NCBI GenBank assembly: GCA_947497245.1
Contig: CANMFO010000009.1
Span: 36,667 to 100,666, forward strand
Reading direction: 5' to 3'
DNA from: an uncultured Flavobacteriaceae bacterium
Lineage (GTDB): Bacteria > Bacteroidota > Bacteroidia > Flavobacteriales > Flavobacteriaceae
Length of the DNA: 64,000 nt
This document shows positions 35,586-42,746 of this stretch, in pieces. The notes below the pieces were generated by a model. The model was not told where the DNA came from, ran no database searches, and worked only from the letters and a program-made list of their open reading frames with translations. Each line of letters begins with the position of its first letter. The first letter of the stretch is position 1. The translations under genes were made by a program, and so were the position numbers.

Positions 35586-36497
35586 TTGAAAGTGGCCATT
35601 GTAAACCAGCAGGTCTTGCTGCCCCTTTTATCCCAAAAGCGCATCTCACTCCATATTAAAAGGGAAGATTCGATACACCCTTTTATTTCGGGAAATAAGT
35701 TCCGAAAACTCAAATACAACCTGGTCGAGGCCTTGGCACATGGACACCACACCTTATTGACCTTTGGCGGGGCCTACTCCAACCATATCGCGGCCACGGC
35801 CTACGCGGGCCATGAAAAGGGGTTGAGGACCATCGGTGTCATTAGGGGAGACGAACTCTCTGAAAAATGGCGGGAAAACCCGACCCTAAAATTTGCACAT
35901 GGGCACGGTATGCAATTTAAGTTTGTGTCCAGGGAGGCCTATCGGGACAAACACGATCCACTGTTCCTGGAACAGTTGGAATCGGAATGGGGACCGTACC
36001 ACCTCCTTCCCGAGGGGGGGACCAATGCGGCGGCGGTCAAGGGTTGCGAAGAGATTCTAACAAGGGAAGATTCCGATTTCAACACAATTTGTTGTTGTGT
36101 GGGAACGGGCGGCACGCTTGCCGGAATTATCAATTCCGCGCATCCCGGGCAACAGATTTTGGGCTTTCCTGCACTAAAGGGCGATTTTTTAAAAGAAGAT
36201 ATTCGTAAATTTGCCCGAAGGGAAAACTGGGAATTGCAGACCGACTATCATTTCGGGGGATATGCCAAGATACGTCCAGAGCTGGTACATTTCATAAATG
36301 ATTTCAGGCAAAAGACCCAGATTTCACTGGATCCCGTCTATACAGGAAAGATGGTTTTTGGTATCCTGGATTTGGTACGACAGGACTATTTTCCGCCCAA
36401 AACCAAAATTTTGGCCATCCATACAGGAGGATTGCAAGGGATCACGGGAATGAACCAATGGTTGAAAAAGAAAAATTTGCCTCAAATAGACCTATGA
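35586..36497 (+). CDS. PLP-dependent ACC deaminase/D-cysteine desulfhydrase family protein
   Basis: A 303-residue fold-type II PLP enzyme. The lysine that forms the Schiff base is in ISGNKFRKLKYNL; the substrate region GGAYSNHIAATAYAG, the phosphate-binding CCCVGTGGTLAGIIN and the late IHTGGLQGITGM are typical of the 1-aminocyclopropane-1-carboxylate deaminase/D-cysteine desulfhydrase family. Start is TTG at 35586 (or GTG at 35592); an in-frame stop just upstream prevents a longer protein. Reaction likely beta-elimination from a D-amino acid. The stop overlaps the next gene by 4 bases (ATGA). Confidence 0.9.
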   Translation: MKVAIVNQQVLLPLLSQKRISLHIKREDSIHPFISGNKFRKLKYNLVEALAHGHHTLLTFGGAYSNHIAATAYAGHEKGLRTIGVIRGDELSEKWRENPTLKFAHGHGMQFKFVSREAYRDKHDPLFLEQLESEWGPYHLLPEGGTNAAAVKGCEEILTREDSDFNTICCCVGTGGTLAGIINSAHPGQQILGFPALKGDFLKEDIRKFARRENWELQTDYHFGGYAKIRPELVHFINDFRQKTQISLDPVYTGKMVFGILDLVRQDYFPPKTKILAIHTGGLQGITGMNQWLKKKNLPQIDL

Positions 36498-37333
36498 TAA
36501 AAAAAGGGATACTGGTAGTGGTTCTAGGAGTGTTTTTGATAGGGTGCAAGGGAAAACGCAAAGTTGCCCATGCCAAGCATCATAAAAAGGAAAGCAGGGT
36601 CACTCCCCCTAAGTCCAAAAAAAAGACCTACTATGGGGGCCATGAAGACCTTCCTATGGATACTGGGGAATTCGTTCGTTTTCCCATCAATTCCATAGAG
36701 GAGTATATCGACACCTTTTCGGAGATTGCCCAGCGGGAAATGAAGGCCTACGGCATTCCCGCAAGTATTACGCTGGCGCAGGGCCTTTTGGAAAGCGGAT
36801 ACGGGAGGGGCGAACTGGCCTTGAAGACCAACAACCATTTTGGCATAAAATGCCACAAGGGTTGGCAGGGCGACCGCGATTACCACGATGACGATGAAAA
36901 GGGAGAGTGCTTTCGAAAATACAACCACCCCATGTACTCCTTCCGGGACCACAGTATATTCCTTTCCGGCCGTTCGCGGTATGCGAGCCTGTTCGAACTG
37001 GACGGCAACGACTACAGAAGGTGGGCCAAGGGCCTTAAAAAAGCGGGCTATGCGACCGACAAGCGCTATCCCCAAAAATTGATCGCCCTGATCGAAAGAC
37101 ATCGTTTGTACAAATTTGATGATCGGGCCGGACGGGGCCGCGGTCGGGATGTTTCCTTGGAAACATCACCCACAACAAGCATATATGTGGTAAAGGCAGG
37201 CGACACCCTGTATTCCATTTCCAGAAGATATCTGGTTTCCGTTGACGAGCTTATGCGGCTCAATAGAATGGACAATAGTACCATTTCTATAGGACAGGAG
37301 CTCACCGTAAGATCAAATAAGATCAATAAATAA
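36494..37333 (+). CDS. Glucosaminidase-LysM lipoprotein, cell wall hydrolase
   Basis: A 279-residue protein with a lipobox (VVVLGVFLIGCKGK, cysteine near 18) and a basic linker. Residues about 70-205 form a mannosyl-glycoprotein endo-beta-N-acetylglucosaminidase (GH73-type) domain: ITLAQGLLESGYGRGELALKTNNHFGIKCHKGWQGDRDYHDDD ... FRDHSIFLSGRSRYASLF ... YATDKRYPQKLIALIERH, with the catalytic glutamate in LLESGYG. A C-terminal LysM module (YVVKAGDTLYSISRRYLVSVDELMRLNRMDNSTISIGQELTV) binds peptidoglycan. Start at 36494, overlapping the PLP gene; hydrolyses cell-wall glycan in the periplasm. Confidence 0.93.
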   Translation: MIKKGILVVVLGVFLIGCKGKRKVAHAKHHKKESRVTPPKSKKKTYYGGHEDLPMDTGEFVRFPINSIEEYIDTFSEIAQREMKAYGIPASITLAQGLLESGYGRGELALKTNNHFGIKCHKGWQGDRDYHDDDEKGECFRKYNHPMYSFRDHSIFLSGRSRYASLFELDGNDYRRWAKGLKKAGYATDKRYPQKLIALIERHRLYKFDDRAGRGRGRDVSLETSPTTSIYVVKAGDTLYSISRRYLVSVDELMRLNRMDNSTISIGQELTVRSNKINK

Positions 37334-37375
37334 TATTTTGTCCCATATCTCAAATACATCGAAATCACAAACCAA

Positions 37376-38656
37376 ATGATCTACCAAAGAAGTAGTTCGC
37401 TCTTTGCGGAGGCGAAAAAGTATATCCCCGGCGGGGTCAATTCCCCGGTCCGTGCTTTTAAGGCTGTGGGCGGGGATCCCATTTTTGTCAAAGAGGCCAA
37501 AGGCGCCTATCTGTACGATGAGGACGGGAACCGATTGATCGATTATATCGCCTCCTGGGGTCCTTTGATCCTTGGACACGCCCATGCGCCCGTAATCAAT
37601 GCAGTGATTGAAAAGGCCAAAAAAGGCACCTCCTTTGGCATGCCCACCGAAATCGAGACCGAATTGGCCCGATTGGCGGTCTCCATGGTGCCCAATATCG
37701 ATAAGATCCGTTTTGTGAACAGCGGAACGGAAGCATGCATGAGCGCGGTACGCCTGGCCCGGGGCTATACCGGAAAGGATAAGATCGTAAAGTTTGCGGG
37801 CTGCTACCACGGCCATGCCGATTCTTTTTTGATCCAAGCAGGGAGCGGGGCAGTTACCTTCGGCAGTCCCAACAGTCCCGGGGTGACGCAAGGTACGGCA
37901 AAGGATACCCTCTTGGCCGATTACAATGACCTGGAAGGGGTAAGGACCCTCCTTGCTTCGAATCGAGACCAGATTGCGGCCGTAATCATAGAGCCGATAG
38001 CCGGGAATATGGGCTGTATTGTGCCCACGGATGATTTTATAAAGGGACTTCGGGCACTCTGTACCGACGAAAACATCCTGCTGATCTTCGATGAGGTGAT
38101 GACCGGTTTTCGCCTCGGAAGGGGCGGGGCGCAGGAAGCTCTTGGAATTGATGCGGATATCGTGACTTTCGGAAAGGTCATCGGGGGAGGACTCCCTGTT
38201 GGTGCCTTTGCGGCCAAGGACGACATTATGGCCCATTTGGCTCCTGAAGGACCGGTCTATCAGGCTGGCACCCTAAGCGGGAACCCCCTGGCCATGAGTG
38301 CCGGATTGGCCATGTTGACCGAACTCAACGAACATCCCGAAATTTTCAAAAGTTTGGAAAACAAGACCGTCTATCTGCACCAAGGCTTTGAGAATGTCTT
38401 GCGCACCAAAGGGGTTCCCTACCAGATCAATCGATTTGGATCGATGATCTCGCTGCACTTCACCGATGGCCCGGTAACGGATTTCAAGTCGTCCGCCAAA
38501 GGGAACAACGAGATTTTTAGGACCTATTTCCACGCCATGTTGGATCAGGGCATTTATTTGCCGCCAAGTGCTTTTGAGAGCTATTTTTTGAACGACGCGC
38601 TTTCCTACGCCGACCTGGATGAGACGATCGCCGCTTTGGACCAAGTGGCGTTTTAG
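37376..38656 (+). CDS. hemL: Glutamate-1-semialdehyde 2,1-aminomutase
   Basis: A 426-residue class III aminotransferase-fold enzyme of normal HemL length. Signatures: [87 protein letters not shown] and the PLP lysine in [17 protein letters not shown]. It converts glutamate-1-semialdehyde to 5-aminolevulinate, the entry to tetrapyrrole synthesis, in the cytoplasm. Forty-two bases after the glucosaminidase gene. Confidence 0.97.
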   Translation: MIYQRSSSLFAEAKKYIPGGVNSPVRAFKAVGGDPIFVKEAKGAYLYDEDGNRLIDYIASWGPLILGHAHAPVINAVIEKAKKGTSFGMPTEIETELARLAVSMVPNIDKIRFVNSGTEACMSAVRLARGYTGKDKIVKFAGCYHGHADSFLIQAGSGAVTFGSPNSPGVTQGTAKDTLLADYNDLEGVRTLLASNRDQIAAVIIEPIAGNMGCIVPTDDFIKGLRALCTDENILLIFDEVMTGFRLGRGGAQEALGIDADIVTFGKVIGGGLPVGAFAAKDDIMAHLAPEGPVYQAGTLSGNPLAMSAGLAMLTELNEHPEIFKSLENKTVYLHQGFENVLRTKGVPYQINRFGSMISLHFTDGPVTDFKSSAKGNNEIFRTYFHAMLDQGIYLPPSAFESYFLNDALSYADLDETIAALDQVAF

Positions 38657-38721
38657 GACAGACGAAAGATGGGGTAGGGCCAATGGAAAACCGGTGGATG
38701 GGGAGTGTGGGCCGCCCCGAT

Positions 38722-39984
38722 TTAATTCAACATGTCGTTGAGCCCCTCTTTTTCAAAAAGAATCCTTCCGACCCTTATCTCCGACCAACCCTTCCTAAGT
38801 TTATAGGTAAAGGTCGGAACGTCGTCTATCAGGTCACAATCAATGTGGTAGGTCTCCACGTCCGGATTTTCAATTTCCTGTAGTTTTTGTATGTGGGTGG
38901 AAATAAAGAATATCGAGTTCCTAAATTGACATAGCCCATTGATCGTTGTCTTACATATTTCAAAGGCGTCCTCCACGTTGGTGCCACTGAACAATTCATC
39001 AAATATGGCCAGGCAGTTGCTCCCATTGGACGCCTGGGAGACCACTTTCTTTAGGTTGAGGATCTCCATCATAAAATGACTATATCCGTTCAGCAAATCG
39101 TCCCGGCGGTTGATAGCTATGGAAAAGTGGGTCAAAAATGGAATTTCACCGTGCTTTGCGGGTATGCCAATTCCCAAATGGGCCAAATACATGCATAGGC
39201 CAACGGCTTTTAAGAAGGTGGATTTTCCGGACATGTTCGGGCCGTTCACCAGCACGACATTGCGCTTTGTTCGGAAGACATTGGTCACTGGATCTTGCAA
39301 TAAAGGATGATAAAAATCGGCCAGATCAATACCCTTTTCTGAAAATGTTGGGAAGGTGAATCCATTTTTTTGCATCCCGGTGTGGATGGAAAGATGGGCT
39401 TCGAAAAGAAACAGGCCCTCCCAAAAGGTTTTGACCGCGCCTTTTGATTTTAGGTCCAAAATGGTGCTGGCAAGCGTAAGTATGTCGTGGTCCTTTATCT
39501 TGTATTCCCGAACCCGTGCGGCCAGGTGGCCCAGATTGAAGTGGGAAAGAAATACGGTGATCTCCGTTATTTTCTTTCGATAAAATTCCGGAAAGGCGTT
39601 TAGGTCCAATCTGGAAAAGTAGCGCGATTGCAGTCTATCAAAAAGCAGCACCACTTGAACCAGCTTGCTCTGAAACAGTGCTTTTTCTTTTCTCGATTTG
39701 AGAAATTTGTATCTTAATTTCTGATTGGAAAAATCCGAAATTTTGGCATCGTTCAGAAAGTAATGTACCTCCAATAGATACGAAACGGTATAGGAATATC
39801 CCTCTAAAACGGAATGGTTCGCTGAAAAACCTCGATAAATGTCCTGTTGCGATAGGATATCCTGTTGGGAAGCCAGCGGCGCGTTCAAGATACGAAGAAC
39901 GGCATTTTTTGAAAACATGTGGAGGGTGTAGTCGAATAGCGGTAAGATCTCCTTTTCAAGATGTAAGTCCTCAATGGCATTCAT
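38722..39984 (-). CDS. Short MutS-family ATPase
   Basis: A 420-residue protein with the MutS core and ATPase domains but no N-terminal mismatch-binding domain. Walker A is VNGPNMSGKSTFLKAVGLCMYLAHLG; Walker B is CLAIFDELFSGTNVEDAFEICKTTINGL; and a signature histidine is in FISTHIQKL. The lever/clamp helices occupy residues about 20-230. Such short MutS homologues are common in Bacteroidota and are not the canonical mismatch repair protein, nor MutS2, since the C-terminal Smr endonuclease domain is absent. Function unknown, perhaps structural DNA recognition. Confidence 0.85.
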   Translation of the reverse strand: MNAIEDLHLEKEILPLFDYTLHMFSKNAVLRILNAPLASQQDILSQQDIYRGFSANHSVLEGYSYTVSYLLEVHYFLNDAKISDFSNQKLRYKFLKSRKEKALFQSKLVQVVLLFDRLQSRYFSRLDLNAFPEFYRKKITEITVFLSHFNLGHLAARVREYKIKDHDILTLASTILDLKSKGAVKTFWEGLFLFEAHLSIHTGMQKNGFTFPTFSEKGIDLADFYHPLLQDPVTNVFRTKRNVVLVNGPNMSGKSTFLKAVGLCMYLAHLGIGIPAKHGEIPFLTHFSIAINRRDDLLNGYSHFMMEILNLKKVVSQASNGSNCLAIFDELFSGTNVEDAFEICKTTINGLCQFRNSIFFISTHIQKLQEIENPDVETYHIDCDLIDDVPTFTYKLRKGWSEIRVGRILFEKEGLNDMLN

Positions 39985-40077
39985 TCCTTATGGGTGTTGG
40001 GCGATTTTTGGGTTTGTTGCGCCAACCTACCTACACGGGGGCAGGCGTTGGCCACTGATGATGTTCGGGAACCTCGG

Positions 40078-40878
40078 TTATCCTATTTTGCCGGCCACCC
40101 TATTATAGATATTCGAAAATGTCACGTTTCTTTCCACTCCCAATCGCATGCGTTTCTCCTTTCTGTACGCCACGCAATTCTGCTGCACCATAAATTGGGT
40201 GGCAATTGTGTTGTTCACCGGAAAGACTGCATCCCTATTGTCCCTCAACCGTAATTTCATGAGTTCAAGACCTGCGGTGGAGGTTGCCGCAATGATCGTA
40301 CCCTCTCCCAAAGTGGGCAAATAAAAGCCCTCTACACCATTTTCCCCATCGAACACTTGGGCATGGGATATGTGGTCTGCAATGGTGCCCGTTCTGTTTT
40401 CCCCGGTAACCGCCCTGTCCATGGCCATGATCCGTTACCTGTGCTCCATTTTAAAGGAAGTAATACGGCTCGATACGGTCTGGCCCTGTCCAAGGTTCAG
40501 ATTTCTAAAGAACAGATATTCCGTCTCCGTTTCGAATCCCAACTTCTTATACACCCTTGCTCCCAATTTGGTTGCGCACAGATAGATCGTTTCACATTTT
40601 CTGTCCCTAGCAATGGCAAGCAACTTTTGGGTGATCGTTGTGCCTATTCCACGATTTCGATAGGCTGGATGGACAATGATGTGCGCCAACCAGGCAACAT
40701 CTTGGTGCACTAGGGCGGTGCCCACGCCCGCAATGCTACCGTCTTGGGCCGCTTTGATGGGAAAACAAAAGTCGGACCCGGTGTAAAATTCAAATTTTTG
40801 GAGGATATCCGACCAATCTGGGGGCTGAAGGGTCCCAAGTAAAGGTGCTTCCTGCGGTTTTAATGCGGTAATTTCCAA
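40078..40878 (-). pseudogene. GNAT N-acetyltransferase gene broken by an in-frame TAA
   Basis: The first 147 codons (40878-40438) encode a GNAT domain: WLAHIIVHPAYRNRGIGTTITQKLLAIARDRKCETIYLCATKLGARVYKKLGFE is the acetyl-CoA binding core (RNRGIG). A TAA follows at 40435-40437. In exactly the same frame, 118 more codons continue (RIMAMDRAVTGENR ... GLELMKLRLRDNRDAVFPVNNTIA ... CVAYRKEKRMRLGVERNVTFSNIYNRVAGKIG), which match the C-terminal domain normally found in two-domain GNAT enzymes (Acetyltransf_18 type). A single base change to TAA therefore splits one gene of 265 residues. The ATG at 40428 could re-initiate a second peptide. It may be a genuine nonsense mutation or a sequence error. Confidence 0.75.
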
Positions 40879-41050
40879 AACGGGTTATTTTTTTATGGTT
40901 TTTCACTAAACCGTACCTGTGGCACCTTATAAAATTCCAATAAAAAAACAATAATCCCAAGGATAGTTTTTGAAAAGTGCGGAAGAACACTCTTTGTCCC
41001 ATTTCCGGTTTTCCCTTTGCCGTGTTCGGCGCACATGATGCTGAAATCAG

Positions 41051-41080
41051 AAAGGGCCATACCGTACGGCATGGCCCTTT
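41051..41080 (-). terminator. Strong hairpin terminator after the Spy-like gene
   Basis: On the minus strand AAAGGGCCATG with CC, a GUAC tetraloop, then GG and TATGGCCCTTT forms a 13-bp stem (one G-U). It lies 18 bases after the Spy-like stop. The downstream T-run is short. Confidence 0.65.
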
Positions 41081-41098
41081 AAAAAACAATCCGGCCTT

Positions 41099-41545
41099 TT
41101 ACTTCCTCGTTTTATGGTTTTTTCTGCCTTTTCCCTTACGCTGCTTTCCTTTCTTCAGCAGTATCTTCTCCCATTTTTCATATTGTTCAGGGGACAGGAT
41201 ATCCTTCATTTTTGCCTTTTGGGCAATCATTTGGTCCAATCGCTCACTTTGCATCGCATAGCGTTCCTCTGAAGAGGGTTTTTTTGTTTCGCCCGATTCT
41301 TTTTTGGCCTTGCGCCCGTCCATCCTGGATTTTTTGATTTTTGCATTTTCCAGGTTCAATTCCAGTACCTGCGCCTGTTGGGCGTCTGTAAGGTCTAAGG
41401 CCAAGACCATGCGCTTGGTACGCAGGCTGGCCATCTGCTCGACGGTAAGGTCTCCCGTTCTGTTTCCTCTGTGCTTTCCGTTCCTTTCTTGCGCCATAGC
41501 GGCAACCCCGACAAGGAGGAGCGAAGCTAAAATTACTTTTTTCAT
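41099..41545 (-). CDS. Spy/CpxP-like small periplasmic protein
   Basis: A 148-residue protein with a signal peptide (KKVILASLLLVGVAAMAQ). The mature chain is helical, lysine- and glutamate-rich, with two LTxxQ-like motifs (LDLTDAQQAQVLELN, DILSPEQYEKW), the hallmark of the Spy/CpxP/LTXXQ family of ATP-independent periplasmic chaperones or metal sensors. The C-terminal tail is unusually basic. It may buffer envelope stress; direct evidence is lacking. It is followed by a strong hairpin. Confidence 0.75.
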   Translation of the reverse strand: MKKVILASLLLVGVAAMAQERNGKHRGNRTGDLTVEQMASLRTKRMVLALDLTDAQQAQVLELNLENAKIKKSRMDGRKAKKESGETKKPSSEERYAMQSERLDQMIAQKAKMKDILSPEQYEKWEKILLKKGKQRKGKGRKNHKTRK

Positions 41546-41706
41546 GTGCTTATGTTTTATGGTTTACGGCCTTATGACCCGTGGAACGGTGTTTGGTTTA
41601 ATCCCAACCGGAGGTTTAGCATTCTTTTAACCGTCCTTTGGTCTGGACTTGGAAGGGGGACTCCGAGGGGTACTGTTTCTGGCAGGAGCATTTTTTGGAA
41701 AGGGAT

Positions 41707-41741
41707 AAAAAAAATGGATGCAGTTCATTTCTGCATCCATT
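41707..41741 (-). terminator. Intrinsic terminator of the 57-residue gene
   Basis: On the minus strand, an 11-bp perfect stem (AATGGATGCAG with CTGCATCCATT), a 7-base loop, then seven T. It begins 27 bases after the stop of the small gene. Confidence 0.8.
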
Positions 41742-41768
41742 GGCATATAACTAACACAAGATATGGAT

Positions 41769-41942
41769 CTATGGAATGTTGTTCATAACGGTCTCGGAAA
41801 TGGATGCGGAATGGGTTTCCACTTTGGCCAGTTCATTGGCATCCGAAGGTTGGGAGATATCGGCCCGGTTCATGTTGTGATAGGCCAAACTGGCCGCAAC
41901 CAAACAAGCAAGATAGACGAGACTCTTTATTTTGTACGACAT
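41769..41942 (-). CDS. Small secreted or membrane peptide, 57 residues, unknown
   Basis: A short reading frame not covered by longer ORFs, starting ATG at 41942 and ending TAG at 41769-41771. It encodes MSYKIKSLVYLACLVAASLA (hydrophobic helix or signal peptide), then a polar 37-residue tail (YHNMNRADISQPSDANELAKVETHSASISETVMNNIP). The precise terminator 27 bases downstream and the AT-rich region upstream support a real gene. No homologue recognised. Confidence 0.6.
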   Translation of the reverse strand: MSYKIKSLVYLACLVAASLAYHNMNRADISQPSDANELAKVETHSASISETVMNNIP

Positions 41943-42109
41943 GGTTTTTTGGTTTTTGATTCGTATACTAATTTATAGTCAATATTCCCCGGTCGCGATA
42001 TTATGTTGTGAAATGAGCCTGAATATGGTGCCAAAAGCCCAATTTATGTGGTTTGGAACTGGTGATGGAATAATTTTGGGGGTTTTCAAAGGGATAAAAG
42101 GGATGCTAT
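41943..42109. other. AT-rich intergenic DNA upstream of the small gene
   Basis: AT-rich spacer between the small gene and the Fur-family gene; it would contain the promoter of the 57-residue gene, but I find no clear consensus. Together with the stretch to 42276 it is a gene-free region of about 330 bases whose other contents are listed separately. Confidence 0.4.
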
Positions 42110-42145
42110 CGTGGATAAAAAGCCAAGTTTTACCTGCTATCCACA
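42110..42145. promoter_or_regulatory. Two inverted near-consensus DnaA boxes
   Basis: CGTGGATAA (42110-42118) and CTATCCACA (42137-42145) each match the DnaA box TGTGGATAA/TTATCCACA in 8 of 9 positions and face each other, forming a 7-bp inverted repeat (GTGGATA, TATCCAC) 20 bases apart. Whether DnaA binds is unknown; chance is possible. Confidence 0.3.
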
Positions 42146-42199
42146 GCTATCGATTTTTTTTAACGGTCCCGATCGCCAGGTATTGGGTGCCCTATCTTT

Positions 42200-42234
42200 T
42201 TTGCCAAGGACATATGCAAATACCTTTACCTTTG
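42200..42234 (+). promoter_or_regulatory. Promoter of the Fur-family gene
   Basis: TTTG (42200-42203) and TACCTTTG (42227-42234) are 23 bases apart, a good fit to the Bacteroidota -33/-7 consensus, 42 bases before the ATG. Confidence 0.6.
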
Positions 42235-42276
42235 TAACTTCTTGAAGCAATGTGGACTGTGGTCCAAAACGGATAA

Positions 42277-42693
42277 ATGAACGAAATAGAAAAATTCCTG
42301 ACCTCAAAAAATGTACGCCCCACTGCCGTGCGCATATTGGTTTTCCGACTTTTGGCCAAAAAAAATACGGCCGTTTCGCTTAGCGAGGTGGAATCCTTCT
42401 TTGAAAAGTCGGACAGGACCACCCTGTACAGGACCGTCAAGACCTTCGAGGAGAATGGGATCGTGCACCGGATCAACGACGGAAACGGCGTTCCCAAGTA
42501 CGCACTCTGTGAGGAAGGGTGCAATTGCGACGTACACAACGACCTGCACCTCCATTTTCATTGCAGCCAATGCAATGAGACCGTTTGCCTGACCGATCAT
42601 AGAATACCACAGATCAATCTCCCTGCCGGATATATCACGGAGGACGTGAATTTACTCGTGAACGGCATCTGCAATAAGTGCAGCGTCGATTAA
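42277..42693 (+). CDS. Fur-family transcriptional regulator
   Basis: A 138-residue protein. Winged helix N-terminal half (VRPTAVRILVFRLLAKKNTAVSLSEVESFFEKSDRTTLYRTVKTFEENGIVHRI) and the metal-binding half DLHLHFHCSQCNETVCLTDH ... INGICNKCSVD (VNGICNKC), with the HHFHCxxC and CxxC structural zinc site. The subclass (Fur, Zur, PerR) cannot be told from this. It lies 53 bases upstream of a P1B-type metal ATPase, whose promoter carries a palindrome near this gene's stop codon; regulation of that exporter by this protein is therefore likely. Confidence 0.93.
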   Translation: MNEIEKFLTSKNVRPTAVRILVFRLLAKKNTAVSLSEVESFFEKSDRTTLYRTVKTFEENGIVHRINDGNGVPKYALCEEGCNCDVHNDLHLHFHCSQCNETVCLTDHRIPQINLPAGYITEDVNLLVNGICNKCSVD

Positions 42694-42729
42694 TGCACTT
42701 CCATTGCATTGTGGGTCATCTTACCTTTG
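42692..42729 (+). promoter_or_regulatory. Palindrome plus -7 box controlling the metal ATPase gene
   Basis: AATGCA (42692-42697) and TGCATT (42705-42710) are perfect inverted repeats separated by 7 bases, starting within the stop codon of the Fur-family gene. The -7 box TACCTTTG follows at 42722-42729, 17 bases before the ATPase ATG. The palindrome covers the -33 zone, where a Fur-family repressor would block transcription. It is not a textbook Fur or Zur box. Confidence 0.5.
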
Positions 42730-42746
42730 CCATATAAACACTCGAC

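Noticed and set aside
42110..42145. Replication origin
   Set aside because: Only two imperfect DnaA boxes and no dnaA, dnaN or gidA-type neighbours.
41932..42237. 101-residue plus-strand frame upstream of the Fur-family gene
   Set aside because: It crosses the Fur promoter and the opposed small gene's promoter region, and has no signal or domain pattern.
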